NCBI GenBank assembly: GCA_043760555.1
Contig: JAYUOW010000146.1
Span: 1-41,177, forward strand
Source of the DNA: JANMDR01 sp043760555
GTDB taxonomy: Bacteria; Pseudomonadota; Gammaproteobacteria; Burkholderiales; Usitatibacteraceae
Direction: 5' to 3'
Length of the DNA stretch: 41,177 bases
The position numbers and the translations under genes are program-made. This document shows positions 1 to 6,449 of the stretch, in pieces. The notes under the pieces were generated by a model that did no database searches, was not told the origin of the DNA, and worked only from the letters and a program-made list of their open reading frames with translations. Each line of letters opens with the position of its first letter. Within the stretch, counting starts at the first letter, position 1.

Positions 1-574
1 ACGCATTTTTAAACGCCAGCACGCGTTCATAGGCACGCAGATTTTTTACAAACGCGACCATGCGCTGCTTCCATCCGACAAACGCAGTGTAGGCGGTGGC
101 GAACCACTTGATGGTCATTAACGCTGGTTTAGTTAGCATGAAGATGCGCGCTAATAGGGCGGTTCCAGCCAGTTTGGCAACAATGAAAAGTTGCATGCCG
201 ATGATGCTGTGGCCGTGCGCAATGAGCCAAAACGCGGCGAGTTTGAACGGCAACAAAATAGCGGCAGGGATTAAAAACGTCACTAGTGCGGCATAGGGAG
301 GCAGCTTCGTTAGTTGCGATTCTAGCCAGCGGATGGGCGGTAATTTGCCCAGCCACGCCATCGCGGCTAGCGTGGTATCCCACACCCATTCTTCTAAAAA
401 TATCCAAATGACAGCAACAATGGCTAGTACCGCGCCGCTGAATCTTGCAAGCCACGTCCGCTGTAAACGTAATTTAATGCGCCGCGAAATTTTCACCTTG
501 GCAGGCAGCGCGCGCTGGGGTGCAGGCCGCGCGTAATTGGTAATACTCGTCTTCGCTATTTTTTTCTTGCGCAC
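1..574 (-). CDS. Conserved membrane protein, partial at left edge
   Basis: An open frame runs from a GTG at 574 to the window edge with no stop, so the C-terminus is missing. About 191 residues are visible. A basic N-terminus (starting VRKKKIAKTS) is followed by a hydrophobic segment near residues 43-60 (AVLAIVAVIWIFLEEWVWD), an amphipathic stretch (LPPIRWLESQLTKLPPYAAL) and two further hydrophobic segments (FLIPAAILLPFKLAAFWLIA; QLFIVAKLAGTALLARIF). The in-frame codon a few triplets upstream of 574 is a stop, so the GTG is the first usable start. It lies 15 bp after the MAPEG gene, which suggests one minus-strand operon with mltA. I recognise the pattern as a conserved betaproteobacterial transmembrane protein of unknown function and assign no activity. 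Confidence 0.75.
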   Translation of the reverse strand, partial: MRKKKIAKTSITNYARPAPQRALPAKVKISRRIKLRLQRTWLARFSGAVLAIVAVIWIFLEEWVWDTTLAAMAWLGKLPPIRWLESQLTKLPPYAALVTFLIPAAILLPFKLAAFWLIAHGHSIIGMQLFIVAKLAGTALLARIFMLTKPALMTIKWFATAYTAFVGWKQRMVAFVKNLRAYERVLAFKNA

Positions 575-589
575 GGTGTGTTGTCGCTT

Positions 590-967
590 CTACTTCGACG
601 CGCCGATAAAAAACAACGCAATGCAAATGCCTAAGCCGCCTACCCAAACGATGCTGCGCAACGTCGCGCGATCAGTAATGTAGAAGTGAATAAACAGCAC
701 GCGCAATAAGATAAACGCGACTGCCAAATCATCAATAATATTTTGCGGCGCGCGTGCTAAGTGCGCCACGATCACAGCAGCCGCAAAAAACGGAAACGCC
801 TCAAAGCAATTTAAGTGCGCTTGATACGCGCGCTTTTGTCGGCCTTCCCGCGTCAATAGCCAATCTCTAGGGTTATTGTTGTCGAAGCTTTTGCTGCTTT
901 TGGCAATACCCACCGCCGCAAACGGCATGAGGGCGGCGATGAGAATGCACCAGTAGGCGATAGTCAT
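590..967 (-). CDS. MAPEG family membrane protein
   Basis: 125 residues, starting at the ATG at 967, which is preceded by a good ribosome site (AAAGGGAG). An upstream in-frame ATG exists but overlaps mltA and lacks such a site. There are four hydrophobic segments: an N-terminal one (YWCILIAALMPFAAVGIA), two central ones (AFPFFAAAVIVAHLA; LAVAFILLRVLFIHFYI) and a C-terminal one (IVWVGGLGICIALFFIGA). The conserved MAPEG-type loop AYQAHLNCFEAFPFFAAAV, with its N/E pair, is present. MAPEG proteins include glutathione-dependent transferases and peroxidases in eukaryotes; the bacterial members of this short type are largely uncharacterised. The gene starts 13 bp after mltA and ends 15 bp before the next gene, consistent with co-transcription. 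Confidence 0.85.
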   Translation of the reverse strand: MTIAYWCILIAALMPFAAVGIAKSSKSFDNNNPRDWLLTREGRQKRAYQAHLNCFEAFPFFAAAVIVAHLARAPQNIIDDLAVAFILLRVLFIHFYITDRATLRSIVWVGGLGICIALFFIGASK

Positions 968-980
968 GTTAAAACTCCCT

Positions 981-2363
981 TTATTGTGAACGTGTAGGGG
1001 TGGCAGTGGCCGTAGCTGGATCATAGCCACGCGGCAGCAATACCCACATTTTTCCCTGCTGTTTCATCTTACCGGCTTGCGCGCCAGCGGCGTCGCCAAA
1101 GCCCCAATAAAAATCCGCGCGCACGCCGCCGTTAATCGCGCCACCGGTATCTTGCGCCACCATCAGGCGATTTAAGCTTTGCTTGGTGCTGGGGTAAGTA
1201 GTAGCTAAAAATACCGGCACGCCCAGTGGCACCACGCGCTGATCCACCGCAATAGAGCGTTCTGTCGTGAGCGGCACGCCCAAGGTACCGATGGGGCCAG
1301 CGTTGTTGCCAAACCCGGCATTGGGCAGCTCTTTAAAGAAGATATAGCTTGGGTTTAGGTTCATAAATTCAGTCAGCTTATTGGGATTGCGCCGCGCCCA
1401 TTCTTTAATGCCTTGCATCGATGCGCGCTCGGCTTTTATTTCGCCACGGCGAATTAACGCGCCGCCTAGTGAGCGAAACGCATGTCCGTTTTGATCCGCA
1501 TAACCAACACGTACTAGGCTGCCGTCTTGAAGCTGTACCTGACCGGAACCTTGAATTTGCAAGAAAAATAATTCAACCGCATCGTCCACGTAAACAATTT
1601 CTAAGCCACGCAAAGGTTGGCGCTCAGATTCAATTTCAGCGCGATCAAAATAGGGCATGACCTTCGATCCAGCCTGAGTAGAAACGATGCGCCCGCGCAA
1701 GCGTTTAAACTTTAATTCTGGGTACATATCGGCCATGTCGATGGTCAATAAATCTTGGGGTACGGCGTAAATTGGGTACGGATATTGCGCGGTTTTTTTT
1801 CGACTGCCGCGCAGCAATGGCTCGTAATAGCCCGTAACTAGGCCGGTTTCAGAGTTGTCTGCATTTACTACGCGATAGGGTGTGAAGCGCGATTCAAAAA
1901 ACTGTCGCGCTGAACTTGCGTTTTTAGTTGCCAACGGTGCTGCCGCACAAACATCCACCCATACGGCTTGGGCACTTAGCACTGGGCAGCCTTGTATGAA
2001 GGCACTTAATGCGTCCGTTGGATTGTCACTAGCCCAATCGGGTAGGGCAGCGAAATTAGTTGCCACCAAGCTACCGCGCGGTGGTTCAGCAATCAGGGGG
2101 GGCTGAGCGGAAACAGCGGGCGGCGTTACCGCTGGGGCAGCAACGATGGGGCACGCGGCCACGGCCGGGCAAACGGGCGCTGCAGGCATCGGGCACGCCA
2201 CCACGGGCGCGCAGGTGTGCGCCATCGAGTGCGGGGCTGGCGCGTGTGGGGTGCTGCAAGCGGCCAACGTAAGTGCAGCCAGACAAGCACCGCTTAAGCG
2301 CTGCGCAAAGATGAATTTTGGTGCTAAAAGTGGCGTGCAGCGATGCGACGGAAAAATTTGCAT
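981..2363 (-). CDS. mltA: Membrane-bound lytic murein transglycosylase A
   Basis: 460 residues. The N-terminus has a hydrophobic signal ending in a lipobox (LTLAAC, Cys about residue 36), so it is predicted to be an outer-membrane-anchored lipoprotein facing the periplasm. A Pro/Ala/Cys-rich linker of about 60 residues follows. The MltA core includes the segment VTGYYEPLLRGSRKKTAQYP and the C-terminal 3D domain with VAQDTGGAINGGVRADFYWG, which carries the conserved aspartates used as general acid. The enzyme cleaves the MurNAc-GlcNAc bond of peptidoglycan to give 1,6-anhydro-MurNAc ends. The linker is unusually rich in repeated C-P-A/V motifs (ACPMPAAPVCPAVAACP). The gene is first in an apparent operon with the MAPEG gene and is divergent from the thi genes. 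Confidence 0.95.
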   Translation of the reverse strand: MQIFPSHRCTPLLAPKFIFAQRLSGACLAALTLAACSTPHAPAPHSMAHTCAPVVACPMPAAPVCPAVAACPIVAAPAVTPPAVSAQPPLIAEPPRGSLVATNFAALPDWASDNPTDALSAFIQGCPVLSAQAVWVDVCAAAPLATKNASSARQFFESRFTPYRVVNADNSETGLVTGYYEPLLRGSRKKTAQYPYPIYAVPQDLLTIDMADMYPELKFKRLRGRIVSTQAGSKVMPYFDRAEIESERQPLRGLEIVYVDDAVELFFLQIQGSGQVQLQDGSLVRVGYADQNGHAFRSLGGALIRRGEIKAERASMQGIKEWARRNPNKLTEFMNLNPSYIFFKELPNAGFGNNAGPIGTLGVPLTTERSIAVDQRVVPLGVPVFLATTYPSTKQSLNRLMVAQDTGGAINGGVRADFYWGFGDAAGAQAGKMKQQGKMWVLLPRGYDPATATATPTRSQ

Positions 2364-2507
2364 ACGATTAAATTTAAGCTTTAGACAAAATAGAAGATGT
2401 TGAGTATAACAAACCCACTCACACCGCTAAATTTAGACAGCAGCAAAACGCGCAAAACCAGCGCAAATGCCTTTATACTCACTTCTTTACATTTTTCTGG
2501 GTGCGCT

Positions 2508-2687
2508 GTGAACTGGTTATTGTTAGAAGTGTCCATCGTATTGATTTTGGCGGTGGTAATTGTGGTGTCCACATTACCAAAAAAGCGCAAATCAGCCCCT
2601 CCGCCACCAACACCAGCAGATGCAAATTTAGCCCCCGCCCACGGGCAACCCCCAACGATTACTCACGTCGAAGAACCGAAACCTTAA
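2508..2687 (+). CDS. Small single-pass membrane protein upstream of thiS
   Basis: Starting at the GTG at 2508 this gives 59 residues: a hydrophobic segment (WLLLEVSIVLILAVVIVVST), then a basic patch (KKRK) and a Pro-rich tail (SAPPPPTPADANLAP). The frame stays open back to an ATG at 2397, but the extra 37 residues look non-membrane and less gene-like, so I prefer the GTG. A TATACT hexamer at 2474-2479 could be its -10 box. The stop codon is one base from the thiS start codon, which implies translational coupling and is the main argument that the ORF is real. Function unknown. Confidence 0.55.
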   Translation: MNWLLLEVSIVLILAVVIVVSTLPKKRKSAPPPPTPADANLAPAHGQPPTITHVEEPKP

Positions 2688-2688
2688 A

Positions 2689-2895
2689 ATGGTAAAAATT
2701 ACCCTCAACGGTGCTGACACTGAAATTCTGTCCGACACCTTTTCCATCTCGGCGTTGCTAGCCATTCGCGGCCTGTCCAAGGCGCGTGTAGCAGTAGAGC
2801 TAAACGGCATGATCGTGCTAAAAAGCCAGCACAATCTCACCATCATCAAAGACGGCGATAAGATTGAAATTGTTGTGGCCGTCGGCGGCGGTTAG
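2689..2895 (+). CDS. thiS: Sulfur carrier protein ThiS
   Basis: 68 residues, the usual ThiS size. It has a beta-grasp sequence beginning MVKITLNGADTEI and ends in the required C-terminal Gly-Gly (VVAVGGG). In thiamine thiazole synthesis that terminus is adenylated and converted to a thiocarboxylate that donates sulfur to ThiG. Typical family positions such as VAVELNG and IKDGDKIEIV are present. It is coupled to the upstream small membrane gene and followed by thiG after 139 bp. The codons for the last glycines and the stop form the first unit of a 30-bp tandem repeat (see repeat at 2881). Confidence 0.95.
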   Translation: MVKITLNGADTEILSDTFSISALLAIRGLSKARVAVELNGMIVLKSQHNLTIIKDGDKIEIVVAVGGG

Positions 2896-3000
2896 CCGCC
2901 GACTTGTAAGCCCAGCGGCGGTTAGATGCCGACTCGTTAACCCAGTGGCGGTTAGACGCCGACTTGTTAACCCAATTAGCCCAGCGGCGGTTGGTAGTTA
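2881..3000 (+). repeat. 30-bp tandem repeats overlapping the thiS stop codon
   Basis: Three direct 30-bp units lie at 2881-2910, 2911-2940 and 2941-2970, with a partial fourth from about 2982 after a short insertion. Each contains GGCGGTTAG, two variable bases and GCCGAC. The first unit covers the terminal Gly codons and stop of thiS. It also forms a perfect 9-bp hairpin (GTCGGCGGC, loop GGTTA, GCCGCCGAC) at 2881-2903. The later units have weaker hairpins. This fills most of the thiS-thiG gap. Confidence 0.85.
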
Positions 3001-3034
3001 GCACCAATTCCCTTACTTTTTTGTGCTTTAAAAA

Positions 3035-3826
3035 ATGACGACATCCACTGATTTTTTAACCATCGCAGGCAAGCAATACAGCTCCCGATTATTGGTCGGC
3101 ACCGGCAAATACAAAGACTTTGCGCAAACCCAAGAAGCCATCACCGAATCGGGTGCGCAAATTGTGACTGTCGCCATTCGCCGCGTAAACATTGGCCAAG
3201 ACGCCGGTCAACCCAATTTGCTCGAGGTGCTACCGATGGATAAATTTACCATCTTGCCCAACACCGCAGGCTGCTACAACGCCCAAGATGCCGTGCGCAC
3301 TTTGCGCCTCGCGCGCGAGCTTTTAGACGGCCATAAATTAGTCAAGCTAGAAGTATTAGCCGACGATCAAACCCTATTCCCCAACATGCCTGAAACCCTA
3401 GTTGCCGCCAAAGAATTGGTGCGTGACGGGTTTGATGTGATGGTGTACTGCAGCGATGACCCAATACAAGCCAAAGCGCTAGAAGACATCGGCTGCGTAG
3501 CCGTGATGCCCCTAGCCTCGTTAATCGGCTCCGGCATGGGCATCCTTAACCCGTGGAACTTGCAAATAATTATCGACCGTCTCACCGTGCCAGTGCTAGT
3601 AGACGCTGGCATTGGCACCGCGTCAGATGCCGCCTACGCCATGGAGTTAGGCTGCGACGGCGTGCTAATGAACACGGCGATCGCCAAAGCCAATAATCCG
3701 GTACAAATGGCCAGAGCCATGCGCCATGCTGTGATTGCCGGACGCGACGCGTTTTTGGCGGGTCGGATGCCGAAGAAGATTTATCAGGGAAGTCCTAGCT
3801 CGCCGGTTGAGGGTAAGATTACTTAG
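3035..3826 (+). CDS. thiG: Thiazole synthase
   Basis: 263 residues, a standard length for ThiG. The enzyme condenses 1-deoxyxylulose-5-phosphate, dehydroglycine and the ThiS thiocarboxylate into thiazole phosphate. Visible family features are the N-terminal SRLLVGTGKYKDF, the central TAGCYNAQDAVRTLRLARE, LVKLEVLADD, the phosphate-binding CVAVMPLASLIGSGMGI, and VLVDAGIGTASDAAYAMELG. The TIM barrel looks complete. It follows thiS on the same strand. thiE and trmB, which often lie nearby in related bacteria, are not adjacent here; trmB is 5.7 kb downstream. Confidence 0.97.
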   Translation: MTTSTDFLTIAGKQYSSRLLVGTGKYKDFAQTQEAITESGAQIVTVAIRRVNIGQDAGQPNLLEVLPMDKFTILPNTAGCYNAQDAVRTLRLARELLDGHKLVKLEVLADDQTLFPNMPETLVAAKELVRDGFDVMVYCSDDPIQAKALEDIGCVAVMPLASLIGSGMGILNPWNLQIIIDRLTVPVLVDAGIGTASDAAYAMELGCDGVLMNTAIAKANNPVQMARAMRHAVIAGRDAFLAGRMPKKIYQGSPSSPVEGKIT

Positions 3827-3909
3827 TTTATATTGGCGGGAGTTGGCCAGCGACCCGAAGGTAGCCCCGTGCTGGGAGTAGGGCATTTACAGGCACTTAT
3901 GAGAGCCGC

Positions 3910-4551
3910 GTGGTGATAAAATTCTTGCTAATAGCGCTAGTTTTTCTCTTTTGCCAGCCGGTAAACGCGATGACGTTGAGGCGCGTGCCCATTCCGGAAT
4001 TGTTTGCCGAGGCAGACATCGTCGCGGTCATCCAAATTGTGGACGGCAAAGTGATTCCAGAGGCGGAAGGTGGGTGCGGCGCGAAATACACTGCGAAAGT
4101 TCTAGATCCGCTTAAGAATACGATGAAAAACCAAGCGATTACCATCCGAGGCGGTTATGGTTATAAGCTCGGACATGAGTATCTGGTGTTTTTAAAAAAA
4201 TACGCCACGCCGCCAGAAATTGAGATGTATAACGCGATGGCGATGCCTAATGCGGATCCGAAAGAACGTGTACTTGTCGAGGCGCTTGCAAAGTGTATTA
4301 GCGCCGTCAACGGGTTTTCCGTTTTGCATGCAGGCACTGCATCGTTGTCTATGGGGCGCACTGAGTTCGCGCGAGGTACTGGAGCGCAAGAGGCTGTCCT
4401 GATCCCAACGAGATTTATATCAGTTGATAAGTCCATCATTTCGACCCCGGTAAAGGGTGACGATGCGGATTCAATTAGCGAGCCGGCGTGGGTGGAAAAG
4501 GCAGCGTTCTTGCAATATTTACGCGGACTCGATACTAAATTTAAAAAATGA
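3910..4551 (+). CDS. Predicted secreted protein of unknown function
   Basis: 213 residues starting at tandem GTG codons (3910/3913). A clear Sec signal peptide (VIKFLLIALVFLFCQPVNA) suggests export to the periplasm. The mature part begins with ELFAEADIVAVIQIVDGK and contains a Cys followed by a beta-rich stretch (GCGAKYTAKVLDPLK) and LGHEYLVFLKKYA. That pattern is seen in uncharacterised periplasmic proteins with an OB-fold-like, TIMP-like N-terminal half; the fold suggestion is inference. Two cysteines (in EGGCGAKY and ALAKCISAV) could pair. A palindromic repeat lies directly after the stop. No pathway is assigned. Confidence 0.7.
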   Translation: MVIKFLLIALVFLFCQPVNAMTLRRVPIPELFAEADIVAVIQIVDGKVIPEAEGGCGAKYTAKVLDPLKNTMKNQAITIRGGYGYKLGHEYLVFLKKYATPPEIEMYNAMAMPNADPKERVLVEALAKCISAVNGFSVLHAGTASLSMGRTEFARGTGAQEAVLIPTRFISVDKSIISTPVKGDDADSISEPAWVEKAAFLQYLRGLDTKFKK

Positions 4552-4554
4552 AGC

Positions 4555-4585
4555 CTTGAAGATGCCCTATATTAGGGCATCTCCA
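4555..4585. repeat. Palindromic element, GAAG type, intergenic
   Basis: TTGAAGATGCCCTA, then TAT, then TAGGGCATCTCCA forms a hairpin directly after the secreted-protein gene. It matches the dispersed palindrome family of this window and may act as a transcript 3' end. Confidence 0.85.
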
Positions 4586-4655
4586 CCCAGTTTAACTCAA
4601 CAAAATGGACTGCTAAGCAGTCACGCCGACGATTAAAAACACACTCGCTGCTGAT

Positions 4656-4718
4656 CGCAAATTTAGCCTTAAACACGGCACCTAGCGAGTAATCCCCCAG
4701 CCCGCGCATAGATTCCAT
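4656..4718 (-). pseudogene. Remnant of an outer-membrane barrel C-terminus
   Basis: Reading the minus strand gives RGLGDYSLGAVFKAKF, which closely resembles the C-terminal strand of the intact barrel protein at 5748-6407 (GLDNYSMGAVFKF). No upstream barrel sequence is present, because the DUF6644-like gene begins at 4733 on the other strand. I read this as a short relic of a paralogue, but a 16-residue match is limited evidence. Confidence 0.4.
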
Positions 4719-4732
4719 GCCAAAATCACGCT

Positions 4733-5209
4733 ATGACACCACCCGCCCCAATGCCCGCTAACGCGCTCGAAGCCCTCAACCTTTGGGCGCCAATTGTCTG
4801 GCTGAAGACTAACGCCTACGCCTATCCTTCGCTTGAAATTATGCACATTATTGGCATTGCGCTCGTCTTCGGCACACTGTGGATTATTGATATGCGCATC
4901 CTTGGGTTGATGCGTATTTTCGATGTGAATCAGCTTGCAAAACACATCATTCCGTGGACCCTTGCGGGTTTTTTGCTTGTAGCACTTACTGGGCTAACGA
5001 TGTTTATCACGCGTGCGGGCGACTTGATCAATAATCCTGCCTTCGTGATAAAAATATGCCTCATTTTTGTTGCGGGCGCCAATGCGGCGGTGCTACACGC
5101 GCGTGGAACCATTGATGTCAACGCTCGTCTTACTAAAGTGCAAGCGCTGCTGTCGATTTTAGTATGGATAGCGGCCATTGCTTGCGGTCGCTGGATTGCT
5201 TACGTTTAG
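4733..5209 (+). CDS. DUF6644-like integral membrane protein
   Basis: 158 residues with about four transmembrane segments: IMHIIGIALVFGTLWIID, IIPWTLAGFLLVALTGLTMF, AFVIKICLIFVAGANAAVL and ALLSILVWIAAIACGRWIAY. The motif SLEIMHIIGIALVFG places a His in the first helix and GLTMFITRAGDLINNPAF follows the second. This arrangement is typical of small membrane proteins annotated as DUF6644. Function is unknown; the helix-borne histidine suggests possible cofactor binding, which is inference. The next gene begins 20 bp downstream, so the two are probably co-transcribed. Confidence 0.75.
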   Translation: MTPPAPMPANALEALNLWAPIVWLKTNAYAYPSLEIMHIIGIALVFGTLWIIDMRILGLMRIFDVNQLAKHIIPWTLAGFLLVALTGLTMFITRAGDLINNPAFVIKICLIFVAGANAAVLHARGTIDVNARLTKVQALLSILVWIAAIACGRWIAYV

Positions 5210-5229
5210 GTATTCTTTAGGAGATTCAT

Positions 5230-5706
5230 ATGCATCGTCGTCAATTTTTCTCCGTACTTTCAGCGCTTGCTGCTGTGCCGCTCAGTCAGCGTCTGCTTGC
5301 GCATCATGGCTGGTCTAGCTTTGATGAAACGCAGCCGTTGTACATCGCAGGCACCGTTAAAAACGTAAAGTGGCAAAACCCGCATGCTGAAATCGTCATC
5401 ACCGTGGGCAGCGATGCGACGCTCCCTGCCGACCTTGCCAAGCGCAGTACGCCCGCGCAATCGGCTTCCGTGAACGGCGCAAAGATTATGGCGGCCGCGA
5501 TTGTGCCGAAGAAACGGGGTGACTGGACGATAGAGTTATCGCCCATGACGCGCATTGACGCTTGGAAAGTGCCAACACCGAAAGTTGGCGATACGGTCGC
5601 AGCCGTAGCCTACAGCTTCAAAGATGAAAAGGGAGCGGCCTTCGCACGGGTCGAATATCTGATCATTGGCGATAAAATAGTCGGACTGCGATCGTTACCG
5701 GCTTAG
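5230..5706 (+). CDS. DUF6152-like exported protein
   Basis: 158 residues, with a good ribosome site (AGGAG) 8 bases before the ATG. The N-terminus has two arginines followed by a hydrophobic stretch (RRQFFSVLSALAAVPLSQ), a Sec or weak Tat-type signal ending near LLAHHG. The mature protein begins AHHGWSSFDETQPLYIAGTV, the hallmark of DUF6152 proteins, and has WQNPHAEI, also conserved. The clustered histidines would suit periplasmic metal binding, which is inference. It is paired with the DUF6644-like membrane gene upstream. Confidence 0.8.
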   Translation: MHRRQFFSVLSALAAVPLSQRLLAHHGWSSFDETQPLYIAGTVKNVKWQNPHAEIVITVGSDATLPADLAKRSTPAQSASVNGAKIMAAAIVPKKRGDWTIELSPMTRIDAWKVPTPKVGDTVAAVAYSFKDEKGAAFARVEYLIIGDKIVGLRSLPA

Positions 5707-5747
5707 TGCGCACCGGTGGCTATAAAAACGAAGTCCAACTTCGGCAA

Positions 5748-6407
5748 TCAAAACTTAAACACCGCACCCATAGAATAATTATCTAATCCGCCATCCACGC
5801 CAAACGCGCTGTTAAAAGTACCGATTGGGCGTAGGCGTTCCATTTCTAGGCGCAGGCCTAGGCGGGTGTTGATGTCGTAATGCAGGCCTAAGCCGAAGCG
5901 GGCTAGCTTGGCGTTGCCGTGGTCTGGCATTGCATAGTTGGCAATGCCAGCGCTGCCAAATAGTGTCAGGCGTTTTAGTAAATTTACGTTTGCGGCAAGG
6001 TCGATACCGGCATGGGTGCTGTTAAATCGGGTGTTACCGAACTTAGGCGCAAAGGTGATTCCGGTTGAAAACGAAGGTGCTTCGGGCTGGCCGAAGCTGG
6101 TTTTGCCGTAGTAGCTGCTGATGCTTAAATTTGTGTTGATGCGATAACCTAAGCGCAACCCAAGGCTGGTTTTAGCGGTGTTAAATTGGATTTTTGGTGC
6201 GCGATAGTTCGCAAAATTAACAGGGGTCGTGTCGATGTTGAGGAACACGTTGTTCCATGCACTGGGTGCTTGGCTGTAGTTGGCAATGGATTGCGGCGCG
6301 TAATGTTGCGCCTGCGCTGCCTGAAGATGCCCTAAATACAAGGCGCTACAGGCAATAGCCGACAACAACATCCGATTTTTTGCAGTGATTAAAGAAGTGT
6401 TTTTCAT
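5748..6407 (-). CDS. Outer-membrane beta-barrel protein (OmpA/OmpX-like)
   Basis: 219 residues from the ATG at 6407; a TTG two codons earlier is less likely. A long signal peptide ends near LQAAQAQ. The mature part has alternating beta-strand patterns (TSLGLRLGYRINTNLSISSY, GIDLAANVNLLKRLTLFGSA, ARFGLGLHYDINTRLGLRLE) and ends NYSMGAVFKF with a terminal Phe, the signal for BAM-mediated insertion. About eight strands fit a small OmpA-type barrel. Part of the signal peptide (ALYLGHLQAA) is encoded by a copy of the palindromic repeat. It converges with the DUF6152 gene. The ligand or role is unknown. Confidence 0.8.
   Translation of the reverse strand: MKNTSLITAKNRMLLSAIACSALYLGHLQAAQAQHYAPQSIANYSQAPSAWNNVFLNIDTTPVNFANYRAPKIQFNTAKTSLGLRLGYRINTNLSISSYYGKTSFGQPEAPSFSTGITFAPKFGNTRFNSTHAGIDLAANVNLLKRLTLFGSAGIANYAMPDHGNAKLARFGLGLHYDINTRLGLRLEMERLRPIGTFNSAFGVDGGLDNYSMGAVFKF
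6319..6353. repeat. Palindromic element inside the barrel-protein signal peptide
   Basis: GCCTGAAGATGCCCTAAATAC followed by a degenerate second arm ending CTACAGGC. It is translated on the minus strand as part of the hydrophobic core and cleavage region of the signal peptide. Confidence 0.75.
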
Positions 6408-6449
6408 ATTCAATATGCTCTAAAAAATGCGCCAAAATAGTTAAACCCA

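Noticed and set aside
137..166. Palindrome-like GAAGATGCGCGCTAATAGGGCGGTTCCAGC in the left-edge gene
   Set aside because: It encodes GTALLARIF, which I believe is conserved in that membrane protein family, so the similarity is better explained by coding constraint.
129..455. 108-residue minus-strand ORF near the left edge
   Set aside because: It is in another frame from the partial membrane protein, which has clear transmembrane segments and operon spacing.
2397..2507. TPP riboswitch upstream of the thi genes
   Set aside because: The conserved TPP-aptamer motifs (CTGAGA, then ACCTG...TAATGCC) are not found before the small membrane ORF or in the thiS-thiG gap.
3851..3869. Match of CGACCCGAAGGTAGCCCCG to the inverse of 32662-32680
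   Set aside because: 18 of 19 bases match, but by my rough estimate such a pair is not rare in 41 kb and no third copy was seen.
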